A stretch of DNA of 52,159 nucleotides from positions 1-52,159 of the forward strand of contig CALELM010000008.1 of assembly GCA_937902665.1 (NCBI GenBank), in the 5' to 3' direction. How positions within the stretch are numbered: position 1 is the first letter of the stretch; the number at the start of each line of letters is the position of its first letter. Below the pieces are notes generated by a model, which did no database searches, had not been told where the DNA came from, and saw nothing but the letters and a program-made list of their open reading frames with translations. The position numbers and the translations under genes are program-made. Shown piece by piece: positions 23,759 to 32,332 of the stretch. Source of the DNA: an uncultured Selenomonadaceae bacterium. GTDB taxonomy: Bacteria > Bacillota > Negativicutes > Selenomonadales > Selenomonadaceae.

Positions 23759-25011
23759 TTCTTGTTCCTTTCCAATAAATTCCTTTTCGGGTCGAGCTTA
23801 TGCTCCTGCATCAATCGTTCAATCGTTTGGCAGACCTGCCCGCTGCTGATGTAGCGGGTACACTCAAATTCCCGTTCCGTGTTTTCATGCCGTGGGCACC
23901 ATGCAAAATCTGCATGGACGAACTCCTCGCTGCTGTCCGTCCAGCACCCGTTGCAGACATGGAAGTTTATCACCCGATACGGAGTATGAAATTCATTATA
24001 TGGCAATGTAAAGCCCGATATCATCACCACCGGAATGGCGCTCCCCCAAGCCATCCAAGCCAAGCCGCTGGAAAGCCCAACGAAAAAATCTGCATAAGCG
24101 AGCAGGTTTACCCGTTCCTGCAATGGAATATCGCCGGTAAAATCCTCGGCACCGTAGGGAATCGTGTTCCAGTGGCGCCCGTACCCGTGGCATTTTTCCT
24201 TGTCTATGCACAATACCCGATAGCCTCTCTGCTTTAGGTAATCAATCGTCTCAATCCAGCCCCGTGGGTTGTTCCAGTACTTTGCCTGACTTGTCGCCTG
24301 CGTGGCAATGCAGACATACGGCTCCTTTATCTGCCTCGGCTTGTCCGGCGTAAGCACAGGTCGGCGTTCCTTTACCTCAAGACCCAAAATATACGGTATG
24401 TTGAGCTGCAAGCCGATAACCCGGAAATCTGTCGGCTGGTGGATTCGGTCATTCGCCGGAAAAAATATCCCCATATAATAGGTAGCATAAGAGTCAGGCG
24501 GCGTTGTATCCGGCTTGATAAAATGAATCTTTGGATAAGCCGGCTTGAAAAGCCCAGCCAGCTCCTCTGCCATCGAGCAATAAACCTCGCACTTGTGCTT
24601 CCGGCGAAACTCCTCTGCATACGGGAACCATGCCATGATGTCTCCCAAGGTTCCTACCGGATAATGGATATGCACATTCTTTCCTGCCAGATCCAGCTTG
24701 TGCGTGTAAATCAGCTGGGCATCCTTCCAGACCTCAACGAGAAAATGGATGTAATACTTTTTCGTTGAAGTGACGATTGCTTCCGATGCATCAGCATCAT
24801 AAAGTATGGTGCTGGTATCAAGATCCGTGAACCGGACATGATAATTCCCTTTCGGCACCTGAAGCCTGACCCCGTAATTAAAGTCCAGCTTCAAGCCGTC
24901 AATCCCCGTTTCCCGAACAATCGGGCCCGGATAAAACTGAACATATTGTTTTTTCTTTGGCGTTTCCGGCACATTTTCCACCGTGCCGTTCTTTTTATCT
25001 TCCGTTGCCAT
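23755..25011 (-). CDS. Autotransporter O-heptosyltransferase 1 (BAHT/TibC-Aah type)
   Basis: First gene of the autotransporter operon, 418 aa. It resembles its downstream neighbour throughout: HYPVGTLGDIMAWFPYAEEF, ATQATSQAKYWNNPRGW, GLSSGLAWMAWGSAIPVVMI. The C-terminal cysteines are C-N-G-C, W-C-P-R-H and ECTR, matching the iron-ligand pattern. An N-terminal low-complexity tail (ATEDKKNGTVENVPETPKKK) precedes the beta domain. It starts at an ATG 26 bases after conserved leader sequence shared with 17.97-18.1 kb; the RBS-like GGGAGCC is moderate. Substrates are likely the two autotransporters nearby. Confidence 0.88.
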   Translation of the reverse strand: MATEDKKNGTVENVPETPKKKQYVQFYPGPIVRETGIDGLKLDFNYGVRLQVPKGNYHVRFTDLDTSTILYDADASEAIVTSTKKYYIHFLVEVWKDAQLIYTHKLDLAGKNVHIHYPVGTLGDIMAWFPYAEEFRRKHKCEVYCSMAEELAGLFKPAYPKIHFIKPDTTPPDSYATYYMGIFFPANDRIHQPTDFRVIGLQLNIPYILGLEVKERRPVLTPDKPRQIKEPYVCIATQATSQAKYWNNPRGWIETIDYLKQRGYRVLCIDKEKCHGYGRHWNTIPYGAEDFTGDIPLQERVNLLAYADFFVGLSSGLAWMAWGSAIPVVMISGFTLPYNEFHTPYRVINFHVCNGCWTDSSEEFVHADFAWCPRHENTEREFECTRYISSGQVCQTIERLMQEHKLDPKRNLLERNKK

Positions 25012-25070
25012 CCTCAGGCTCCCTTTAAAAGCATTTGTTTTTTTGACGTATCTGTTCCAAATATGAGGTA

Positions 25071-25099
25071 AGTATAGCGTAGATATATGGACAAATCAA
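25071..25099 (-). promoter_or_regulatory. Promoter of the heptosyltransferase-autotransporter operon
   Basis: On the minus strand, TTGATT (complement of 25094-25099), 17 bases, TATACT (complement of 25071-25076). The leader of about 60 bases to the start codon is similar to 17.97-18.05 kb. Confidence 0.7.
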
Positions 25100-25236
25100 T
25101 ATGTCACGGCACAATTTGCCCTTGCGATTTGCATGCATGTTGTGGTACAAGAAAACCGGCACGGAAAGCTCCAGCGTTCCGTGTCGGTTCAAACGACAGA
25201 CTGTGTTGTTTTTATGCGGTTAATCTCATTGTGATG

Positions 25237-25473
25237 TCATTTGTTCACCGCGCGCTTGTCCTGTGTCTCTGCCAAGGAAATGCGGCGGATGCGCTCAAAG
25301 GGAATTTCATGGAACATGTAGCGAATATCCAAAAAAGCATCGCTTCTGGAAAAGGCAATCTTTTTCAGATGAAATCCTTTTTTCTTCTTTTGAATCATCG
25401 AAATATAATTTTGTGCATCTTCCATGGAAAAAGGCCCGTTTTCGATGATCACGTTTACGTTGTCAATCAGCAT
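25237..25473 (-). CDS. Small protein of unknown function, 78 aa
   Basis: The product reads MLIDNVNVIIENGPFSMEDA at the start, with IQKKKKGFHLKKIAFSRSDA in the middle. It is soluble and basic. I do not recognise a family. The ATG (complement of 25471-25473) follows TTGGAGG with eight bases, which fixes the start. A 10-base inverted repeat (25504-25530) lies just upstream. It stands alone between the glycosyltransferase operon promoter and the dispersed repeat. Confidence 0.6.
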   Translation of the reverse strand: MLIDNVNVIIENGPFSMEDAQNYISMIQKKKKGFHLKKIAFSRSDAFLDIRYMFHEIPFERIRRISLAETQDKRAVNK

Positions 25474-25503
25474 GGGTAAAACCTCCAACTACCCGAAAAC
25501 AAG

Positions 25504-25530
25504 TGAATAAAGAAAAGCAGTCTTTATTCA
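25504..25530. promoter_or_regulatory. Perfect inverted repeat upstream of the 78 aa gene
   Basis: TGAATAAAGA (25504-25513) and TCTTTATTCA (25521-25530). No clean T-run follows in the direction of the gene, so an operator or leader hairpin is more likely than a terminator. Confidence 0.4.
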
Positions 25531-25635
25531 AAAAAACAGTGTTACTTCTTTTTGTTTGCTTAATCATATAGGAATTGCACTGGATTGTCAAATCAAGAAG
25601 CAGAAAAATTTTTTGCCTGCAGATTATGGGAAGAA

Positions 25636-25819
25636 AATGCTTATGGCATTTTCTTGAACAATGGCGTTATAACAAGCTAAAGATGTCACCTTCTTCAACA
25701 GCTTGCTGTAAGTGGGGGGAAACCAAATTTTAACAAGCGGTGAGCATATCTCCCGCTTCGTTGAAATGCGAATTGGAGGGAAAATGCTTATTGCATTTTC
25801 TTGAACAATGGCGTTATAA
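25636..25819 (-). repeat. Dispersed repeat, full unit flanked by two hairpin halves
   Basis: About 35-base copies (ATGCTTAT-GCATTTTCTTGAACAATGGCGTTATAA type) at 25637-25673 and 25787-25819 flank an inverse copy of the module seen at 26-122 and 43751-43849. Each copy contains the GAAAATGC/GCATTTTC palindrome. It is the most complete instance in the window and ends 24 bases before the first methyltransferase gene. Confidence 0.75.
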
Positions 25820-25842
25820 AAAGATACAGGAGAAATCAAAAA

Positions 25843-26832
25843 ATGCTTGAAATTAAAGAACAATCTTTGAAAGGATACACCTTTATAGATCTTTTTGCAG
25901 GTCTTGGAGGGTTTCGCTTAGCACTGGAATCGTTTGGTACAAAATGTGTCTACTCTAATGAATGGGATGAGTCAGCACAAAAGGTTTATCAAAGAAATTT
26001 TGGAGACTTGCCAGAGGGCGATATCACAAAAGTTGATGAAACAACTATTCCAGACCATGATATTTTATGTGCTGGCTTTCCATGCCAAGCATTTTCAATC
26101 AGTGGAAAACAGCGAGGCTTTGACGATAACAGGGGAACTCTATTTTTTGATGTAGCGAGAATTGTTCGAGCAAAAAACCCCAAGGTAGTTTTTATGGAAA
26201 ATGTAAAAAATTTCGCTACGCACGATAATGGACGTACTCTTCAAATAGTGAAGGAAACAATGGATAAACTGGGGTATACATTCAATCAGAAAGTTCTCAA
26301 CGCTGTGAATTACGGTGTTCCACAAAAAAGAGAACGCATTTATATGGTATGTTTCAGAAAGGATTTAAAAACCACAGATTTTTCATATCCTAAACCATTT
26401 CAGCTGAAACGCCATGTGGAAGATTTTCTGCTGGATGATGAAAGCCTTGTAGAAAACCTATATGTAAATAGACCTGACACATACTATAATGGTGTTGCAG
26501 ATGAAAATTATAGCGACACATCCATTCGATTAGGGATTATAAATAAAGGTGGCCAGGGAGAGAGGATATATAGCACAAAGGGAATTGCCATTACGCTTTC
26601 TGCATATGGTGGAGGCGTATTTGCAAAAACTGGTGGATACTTGGTAAATGGAAGACCCAGAAAATTGCACCCTCGCGAATGTGCCAGAATTATGGGATAT
26701 CCCGATAGTTATATAATGAGCGATAACAAGAATCAGGCCTACAAGCAATTCGGAAATTCAGTTGTAATAGATGTGCTTCAGCTTATTGTTAAGCAAATCA
26801 GCGATACTTTGGGAGGTTGCAAGGATGGATGA
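25843..26832 (+). CDS. DNA (cytosine-5) methyltransferase 1
   Basis: A type II m5C methyltransferase of 329 aa. Motifs in order: SAM-binding FIDLFAGLGGFRLALESFG, catalytic GFPCQAFS (PCQ), MENVKNF, QKRERIYMV, and at the end HPRECARIMGYPDSY and QFGNSVV. The target-recognition region lies between about 180 and 270. The start is the ATG at 25843 with GGAG upstream. The gene overlaps a small partner ORF and converges on a restriction endonuclease and a second methyltransferase. AT-rich composition differs from the flanking core genes, suggesting transfer. Confidence 0.9.
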   Translation: MLEIKEQSLKGYTFIDLFAGLGGFRLALESFGTKCVYSNEWDESAQKVYQRNFGDLPEGDITKVDETTIPDHDILCAGFPCQAFSISGKQRGFDDNRGTLFFDVARIVRAKNPKVVFMENVKNFATHDNGRTLQIVKETMDKLGYTFNQKVLNAVNYGVPQKRERIYMVCFRKDLKTTDFSYPKPFQLKRHVEDFLLDDESLVENLYVNRPDTYYNGVADENYSDTSIRLGIINKGGQGERIYSTKGIAITLSAYGGGVFAKTGGYLVNGRPRKLHPRECARIMGYPDSYIMSDNKNQAYKQFGNSVVIDVLQLIVKQISDTLGGCKDG

Positions 26833-27118
26833 AGTCGGATTCAGAAATTGGCTAAACCAAAAAAATAAGAATCATAAAGTAATTAGCGATACGATTTCAA
26901 GACTGAAAAGAATAGAAAAAGAATTTGACTTCTGCAATCTTGATGACGAATTTAAAAATGATGGATGTGCCAAGCTTATTCAAGCGTTAGCAAATAATGG
27001 GAAGAACGATACGATGAAATCTTATCCAAAGTGTGCGTTGCCTATCGGGAAATATGCAATGGGAACTTATAGATATGCCGTAAACCTCTACCTGCAATTT
27101 ATGGAAGAGCAAAGTTAA
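26825..27118 (+). CDS. Small R-M-associated protein, 97 aa
   Basis: It starts with an ATG inside the end of the methyltransferase gene (overlap 8 bases) after GGAGG. The sequence (FRNWLNQKNKNHKVISDTIS, then RYAVNLYLQFMEE) resembles the helical N-terminal domain found in many restriction enzymes and integrase-like proteins, with a final R-Y-x-x-x-V-N-x-Y. On its own it could be a split-off DNA-binding or regulatory subunit. Its stop overlaps the stop of the convergent endonuclease gene by four bases. Function is inferred. Confidence 0.6.
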   Translation: MDEVGFRNWLNQKNKNHKVISDTISRLKRIEKEFDFCNLDDEFKNDGCAKLIQALANNGKNDTMKSYPKCALPIGKYAMGTYRYAVNLYLQFMEEQS

Positions 27119-27915
27119 ATGTTGATTGCCGTTTTAAACAGGAGCAAGTCCTCGATGGCCTGCTCTTTTTTTATTTTTAACGAGAAAATGACATTCATAT
27201 TATTCGTATTTGAAAGCTGCCTGATTTCATAACTGCCATCATCCTTTTTCGCAAGCAGATAATAATACTTATCAAGGAACAATTTTTCGACGGTAAGCTT
27301 TTCGGCAATGCTGGCGTACAGTTTTTTGTTTTCGCATTTGTATTGGATGCTGGGATAAAGCTTGCGAAATGCTTTCTTGATATCTTGAATATATTTTTGG
27401 GATGGCGAACTGGACCCGCTTTTCTTAATTCTATACTTTGCCGATATATCAAAGTATTCATCGATTTTTTCCAGCGGAAGGATAACAAACGATTTATTCA
27501 GTCTGGATATAACAAAAGAAACCTTCTTTGCTTTGTAGTAGTTTTTTATCCACGATGAAAATATAGTATTATCGATGTCAAGGGATGCACCGGAAGTGCC
27601 TGCGGAATAGAACCTGTCAAAATCATTGTTCATATACGCAACCATTAATTCTGTGATTTCATTTGCGGTGCTTTTGTTTCTTGGAGAGAATACAAATTTT
27701 TTCTTTTCCTCATCAGCCAAAAGAACAAATTGTCCTGATTGGGCAGAAGAATCTTTTACTTCTATGAAGAAGGACAATGACCCATTTAAATAGACCTCAA
27801 TATCTGACATTGTGGAGTCAGCGGTATTTCGTAGTTTGTAATCGATGCAGTTATTGGAATATGTATTTTTAAGATATTTTAGAGCTTCTGATTCAAATTG
27901 TTCTCCCGGTTTCAT
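27115..27915 (-). CDS. Type II restriction endonuclease, PD-(D/E)XK candidate
   Basis: A 266 aa protein with a catalytic-looking core near residues 37-55: S-D-I-E-V, then SFFIEVKDSSAQSGQF, giving the D-x(n)-E-V-K arrangement of PD-(D/E)XK nucleases. The C-terminus is rich in Lys and Tyr and may bind DNA. It is directly downstream of the second methyltransferase gene (ATGA overlap) and converges with the first. No specific restriction family is recognised, so the site is unknown. The start ATG follows GGAGGGCGAG. Confidence 0.7.
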   Translation of the reverse strand: MKPGEQFESEALKYLKNTYSNNCIDYKLRNTADSTMSDIEVYLNGSLSFFIEVKDSSAQSGQFVLLADEEKKKFVFSPRNKSTANEITELMVAYMNNDFDRFYSAGTSGASLDIDNTIFSSWIKNYYKAKKVSFVISRLNKSFVILPLEKIDEYFDISAKYRIKKSGSSSPSQKYIQDIKKAFRKLYPSIQYKCENKKLYASIAEKLTVEKLFLDKYYYLLAKKDDGSYEIRQLSNTNNMNVIFSLKIKKEQAIEDLLLFKTAINI

Positions 27916-28889
27916 TTCTCGCCCTCCATAAATTCCAATATTTGTTTGCCAAGTAATTTGATTACATGGACGGTCATAGCATTTCCAGCCTGCATGAGCA
28001 AGTGACGATTACTAACTACATCTTTTACTCTATTTGCATACTCCACAGGAAATCCCTGCAAAAGCAGTGCTTCGTACCCAGACAGGAGTCTAAGCTCATG
28101 ATTTTTAACGTAATATATCCCATCTCTTTGTGCTCGTAAGGTCGGGACCTTATTTCGATACAGCCGCATATCGTTCATTCTGGTGTCTAAAATCAAATAT
28201 TCTTCTTCCAGAAATTTCTTTAAAGAGTAGTGCCTGTCAATGTTGGTTGGGTTTGTGAGATATTTTGTGAAATAGTACATATCTGTATCTGAGGGGATGT
28301 TGTTTTCATCAATCAAAAAATCAGAAAGTTGTTGTGCAGGGACACGATTAGGCCAATGGAAATTTTTGACGTTTGGGTTTAGGGATTTATCAAAACCTAT
28401 AAAATACACACGTTGCCGCATCTGAGGAATTCCGCAATCAAGACTTGCTATCACACGATAGCCTGTTATGTATCCGGAATTATTAAGTTCCTTGAGAATT
28501 CTTTTTATAGTCCTGCCATTGTCGTGTGTAACAAGACCTTTTACGTTTTCTAAGATAAAACATTTGGGGCGTGATTCTCGCAATAATCTCGCTAGATGAA
28601 AAATAATTTGCCCACGATCATCATGAAAGCCTTCCTGTCGTCCAATAACAGAAAATGATTGGCAGGGAAACCCAGCAATCAAAACATCATAATGCGGTAA
28701 GGCGTCTCCGGATAATTTTTTTAAATTGCCAAAATTTCTATCTTCGGCAGCATTGTGAAGAAGCCTATATGTTGTATCTGCCAGTCGGCTGGTATCGGAA
28801 TGTCCAACGCATGATAGTCCACATTGTTCAAGACCTAATCTTCCAGCACCTATTCCGGAACAAAAATCAAAAAAAGTTTTCAAGTTCAT
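27912..28889 (-). CDS. DNA (cytosine-5) methyltransferase 2
   Basis: A second m5C methyltransferase, 325 aa, only distantly like the first. Motifs: FFDFCSGIGAGRLGLEQCG, catalytic AGFPCQSFS, LENVKGLVTHDNGRT, QMRQRVYFIGF, LSGYEALLLQGFP and MQAGNAMTV. Start ATG at 28889 follows AAAGGA. It is translationally coupled to the endonuclease. Two C5-methyltransferases with one nuclease usually mean an asymmetric recognition site, one enzyme for each strand, as in HgaI-type systems; that is inference. Confidence 0.9.
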   Translation of the reverse strand: MNLKTFFDFCSGIGAGRLGLEQCGLSCVGHSDTSRLADTTYRLLHNAAEDRNFGNLKKLSGDALPHYDVLIAGFPCQSFSVIGRQEGFHDDRGQIIFHLARLLRESRPKCFILENVKGLVTHDNGRTIKRILKELNNSGYITGYRVIASLDCGIPQMRQRVYFIGFDKSLNPNVKNFHWPNRVPAQQLSDFLIDENNIPSDTDMYYFTKYLTNPTNIDRHYSLKKFLEEEYLILDTRMNDMRLYRNKVPTLRAQRDGIYYVKNHELRLLSGYEALLLQGFPVEYANRVKDVVSNRHLLMQAGNAMTVHVIKLLGKQILEFMEGEK

Positions 28890-29156
28890 TTTGTAATCAA
28901 TCCTTTTTGGAAAAGAATTTTAGCAGATGTGCTAGCGGGAAAGGCAATATCATAAGACATGCACTTCTTTCCTTGACAAACAAAAGCAACTCTACAGTAA
29001 ACATCATAACACAAGATATGATGTTTCGTCCATGTTATCTTCTGGATCAAGAGGAATCATATGGTGTTACTGAAGCTGTCATTAATTTGGTTGCTTAAGC
29101 TGCACCATTATATGCTTGGCAAAACTGTATGCAGGGGACGAACCTATCGATAGGGC
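28890..29156. other. Intergenic region without a recognisable gene
   Basis: Between the divergent methyltransferase 2 gene and the HAD-rapZ operon. It is AT-rich and holds the presumed promoters of both, including TTGTCA...TATGAT-like boxes for the minus strand (28949-28979). I see no ORF with an RBS. Confidence 0.4.
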
Positions 29157-29185
29157 TTGAAGGTTGCTACAATAAAAGATACAAT
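29157..29185 (+). promoter_or_regulatory. Promoter of the HAD-rapZ-yvcK-whiA operon
   Basis: TTGAAG (29157-29162), 17-base spacer, TACAAT (29180-29185), about 30 bases before the first start codon. Confidence 0.6.
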
Positions 29186-29216
29186 AAGAGGGAGGGAATC
29201 TTAGGAAGGCGAGGGG

Positions 29217-30050
29217 ATGGCTGTGTCCGTGAGGTTGTTTGTGACGGATTTGGATGGTACGCTGGTACCGTCAGGGCATGAGGTGTCTACGGAAAATGTT
29301 CGTGCTGTCAGGGAGGCTGTGCAAAGAGGCGTGGTCGTCACGATTGCGACAGGACGCATGTATCGGGCGACATTGCCTTTGGCAAAGAAGCTGGGAGTGG
29401 ACGTTCCTCTTATTACTTACAATGGTGCGCTGATTAAGTCGGTGCAGGGCGAGGTGCTGTACTCCAGCTTTCTTGCACCGGAACTGATTCATGAGGTGAT
29501 AGATTTTTGCAGGGAGAGAGGCTGGCATGTGCAGCTTTTTAGCGAGGACATGCTTTATTTTGCGGCGGAAAACAAGTATACGGATTTTTATATTGCCAAT
29601 CAGCAGGTTCCATGGAATGCTGTCGGCTGGGATGGCATGAAAAAGCAGACAAGGGACGTGACAAAGCTTCTGGTCATCAGTGATGGCATAGAGGAGACAA
29701 ATGCGAGGATTGCGCAGCTACGGGAGCATTTCGGGGACAGGATTTCTGCTGTGAGATCCAATCCCTGCTTGGCAGAGATCACGAACCTTGGCGTGAGCAA
29801 GGCGGCGGCTCTCGAAAGGCTTGCTGAGAAGCTCGGAATCCCAATGGAGGAAACCATGGCGATTGGGGATTCGGACAATGATGTGCCAATGCTAAAGGCG
29901 GCAGGAAAGAGCGTGGCTATGGGAAATGCACTGCCGCATATCAAGGAAATGGCAGACTTTGTGACAGGGAACTGTGCGGAAGATGGGTTTGCAAAGGCAA
30001 TTTATAAATATGTGTTGCATAGGCAGGAGCGTGGAGATGACTATGAGTGA
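29217..30050 (+). CDS. HAD superfamily phosphatase, Cof type
   Basis: A 277 aa Cof-type HAD hydrolase. Motif I DLDGTL with both Asp residues is at about residue 10, motif II in TIATGRMYR, the conserved lysine in GVSKAAALERL, and motifs III/IV in MAIGDSDNDVPML. A C2 cap lies between. Such enzymes dephosphorylate sugar phosphates or cofactors. The ATG at 29217 follows AGGAAGGCG. It overlaps rapZ by 14 bases, first gene of the operon. Confidence 0.9.
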   Translation: MAVSVRLFVTDLDGTLVPSGHEVSTENVRAVREAVQRGVVVTIATGRMYRATLPLAKKLGVDVPLITYNGALIKSVQGEVLYSSFLAPELIHEVIDFCRERGWHVQLFSEDMLYFAAENKYTDFYIANQQVPWNAVGWDGMKKQTRDVTKLLVISDGIEETNARIAQLREHFGDRISAVRSNPCLAEITNLGVSKAAALERLAEKLGIPMEETMAIGDSDNDVPMLKAAGKSVAMGNALPHIKEMADFVTGNCAEDGFAKAIYKYVLHRQERGDDYE

Positions 30051-30981
30051 ATTGGAAAAGGCAGAGCAGGGGCTGGAAGCCATGGAGACAGAAAAGCCGC
30101 GCTTGGTAATCGTGACAGGGATGTCAGGCGGCGGAAAAACGCAGGCATGCCGTTATATGGAGGATTTGGGTTATTTTTGCGTGGACAATCTTCCGCCTGT
30201 GTTCATTCCAAAGTTTGTGGAGCTTTGCGCCCATTCTGGCGGGCATGTGGGCAAGGTGGTTCTCGTGGTAGATACGAGAAGCCGAGAGTTCTTTGGTACC
30301 TTCGTGCAGGTTCTGGAGGATATGGATCGTTCGGATTATGAGTACGAGATGCTTTATATGGACGCATCCGATGCTGCGATTATTCGGCGCTACAAGGAAA
30401 CCCGCCGCCGGCATCCGATGGCGCCGTCTTCCCGCATTTCGGAGGGCATTGCCAAGGAACGGGAAAGACTGACACCGGTACGAAGCAAGGCAACTTATAT
30501 CATTGATACCTCTGAATTGAAGAAGGTAGAGCTTAGGGACAAGATTTACCGACTGTTTGGGAGCATGGAAGGCGAGCAAATGAGTGTCAATGTGCTTTCC
30601 TTCGGCTTCAAGTTTGGCATGCCGCTGGATGCGGACATGGTGCTGGACGTGCGCTTCCTGCCGAATCCTTTTTATATCGAGACGATGCGCCACAAGAGCG
30701 GAGCGGTGAAAGAGGTTGCCGAGTATATTGCCAAGTGGCCGGTGACGCAGGATTTTATAGCACGGCTTGACCCGATGATAGACTTCTTGGTGCCGCAGTA
30801 TATCAAGGAGGGAAAGAACCAGTTTGTGATTGCAGTTGGCTGTACTGGCGGTATGCACCGCAGTGTGTTCATAGCGAAGCATCTCTATGACTTGCTGAAG
30901 TCAAGAGGGTATCCCGTGCGCTTGGAGCATCGTGATTTGATGAAGAACGATGTTTTGGAGCATGCGCGCGAGGAATGTTGA
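30037..30981 (+). CDS. rapZ: RapZ family nucleotide-binding protein
   Basis: RapZ/YvcJ proteins bind nucleotides and, in other bacteria, RNA or nucleotide sugars. The Walker A motif TGMSGGGKTQA lies at about residue 26, followed by GYFCVDNLPP, and the C-terminal domain contains the signature CTGGMHRSVFIA and HRDL. The length of 314 aa is typical. The ATG at 30037 is preceded by GGAG. The order rapZ-yvcK-whiA is conserved across Firmicutes and Actinobacteria. Confidence 0.93.
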   Translation: MTMSELEKAEQGLEAMETEKPRLVIVTGMSGGGKTQACRYMEDLGYFCVDNLPPVFIPKFVELCAHSGGHVGKVVLVVDTRSREFFGTFVQVLEDMDRSDYEYEMLYMDASDAAIIRRYKETRRRHPMAPSSRISEGIAKERERLTPVRSKATYIIDTSELKKVELRDKIYRLFGSMEGEQMSVNVLSFGFKFGMPLDADMVLDVRFLPNPFYIETMRHKSGAVKEVAEYIAKWPVTQDFIARLDPMIDFLVPQYIKEGKNQFVIAVGCTGGMHRSVFIAKHLYDLLKSRGYPVRLEHRDLMKNDVLEHAREEC

Positions 30982-30997
30982 GGAAAGGGACGAAAGA

Positions 30998-32320
30998 ATG
31001 CATTTATTGAAATGGCTTTACCCCGGCTTGATGTTCAAGCGGTGGTTTGTGCTTTTTGCAGCAGGAGTCATGATGGTCAGCCTTGGGCTTGGGCTGGTCT
31101 TTAACTATAAATATTTGGATATCATAGAGGAAACGATTTTCCGAATGGTATATCTTTGGAAGGGAAGCTACAATTATACAATCACGTCCGTGGTGGGCTT
31201 TTTGGTGGTGGCAGTGGGGCTGGCAATTATGCTGGTCGCAATGCGCAAGGTCATTCGTTCAGTCATTACGATTTTGCTGCCCGATAACTCGAAGAGTCTT
31301 GTGGATATCATCTATGAGAAGCGCAAGCTGGGGAAGGGACCTGTCGTGACGGTGATTGGCGGCGGGCATGGATTGTCCGTCCTGCTTCGTGGTATCAAGG
31401 CGGATACGAGCAATGTCACGGCGGTCGTGACTGTGGCAGATGATGGCGGCTCCTCGGGGCGGCTTCGGGAGGATATGAATATCCTTCCGCCGGGAGACCT
31501 CAGGAATTGCCTAGTGGCACTTGCGGATACGGAGCCATTGATGGAAAAGCTGTTCCAGTACCGTTTTCAGGGAAAAGGCGCACTGGCAGGGCATTCCTTT
31601 GGGAATCTCTTCCTTGCGGCGATGAATGAAGTGACCGGTGATATGGAGCAGGCACTCAAGGAATCCTCGAAGGTTCTGGCTGTCAAGGGACGGGTGCTGC
31701 CGGCGAGCCAGGAGCATGTGCGGCTGGATGCTATCATGGAGGATGGCACGGTGGTAGAAGGGGAATCGCATATTCCGGAGGCACACAAGAAAATTTATCG
31801 AGTGAAGCTCTTTCCTGAGAAGGTGGCGCCTGTGCAGTCAGCACTGGATGCTATTTTGGAATCAGATGTTATCATTTTGGGACCCGGCAGTCTTTATACG
31901 AGCATTATGCCGAATCTTTTGGTGGATGGTGTGGCAGAGGCACTTTGCAAGAGCCATGCACTGAAGATTTATATTTGCAATGTAATGACGCAGCCGGGGG
32001 AAACAGATGGATATACGGCATCTATGCATGTCAAGGCAATTCTTGACCATGCCGGAAAGGGCGCGATAGACTTTGTTTTAGTCAATTCTACCCCAATTTC
32101 CTTGGAGGAGAGGGAAGCCTGCTCCATGCAGGCATCGACTCCTGTGGAGGTCGATGAGGATGCGATCAATGCCTTGGGTGTCGGTTTTGTCAAGGAAGAT
32201 CTTTTGGACGACTCGAACGTGGGACGGCATGATCCTGATAAGCTTTGCAAGGGAATTATGCGCATGATTTATGCTCTTCGCCACGGTGCGTATGACGAAA
32301 CGGAGCATAGTATTCGCTGA
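30998..32320 (+). CDS. yvcK: YvcK-like protein with an N-terminal membrane anchor
   Basis: YvcK proteins affect carbon metabolism and cell shape, and bind UDP-sugars. The core begins VVTVIGGGHGLSVLLRGIK (about residue 115) and continues with VADDGGSSGRLR and DLRNCLVAL, plus GPGSLYTSI. Before the core is an extension with two hydrophobic helices (about 14-34 and 60-85). This anchored form differs from the cytoplasmic B. subtilis protein. The start is the ATG at 30998 after AGGAAAGGG; a longer frame would overlap rapZ and lacks support. Confidence 0.9.
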   Translation: MHLLKWLYPGLMFKRWFVLFAAGVMMVSLGLGLVFNYKYLDIIEETIFRMVYLWKGSYNYTITSVVGFLVVAVGLAIMLVAMRKVIRSVITILLPDNSKSLVDIIYEKRKLGKGPVVTVIGGGHGLSVLLRGIKADTSNVTAVVTVADDGGSSGRLREDMNILPPGDLRNCLVALADTEPLMEKLFQYRFQGKGALAGHSFGNLFLAAMNEVTGDMEQALKESSKVLAVKGRVLPASQEHVRLDAIMEDGTVVEGESHIPEAHKKIYRVKLFPEKVAPVQSALDAILESDVIILGPGSLYTSIMPNLLVDGVAEALCKSHALKIYICNVMTQPGETDGYTASMHVKAILDHAGKGAIDFVLVNSTPISLEEREACSMQASTPVEVDEDAINALGVGFVKEDLLDDSNVGRHDPDKLCKGIMRMIYALRHGAYDETEHSIR

Positions 32321-32332
32321 GGTGATAAGCTT

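Noticed and set aside
25624..25863. Minus-strand 79 aa frame over the repeat before the R-M genes
   Set aside because: It is made of the two repeat halves (the peptide YNAIVQENAISIF occurs twice) and has no RBS.
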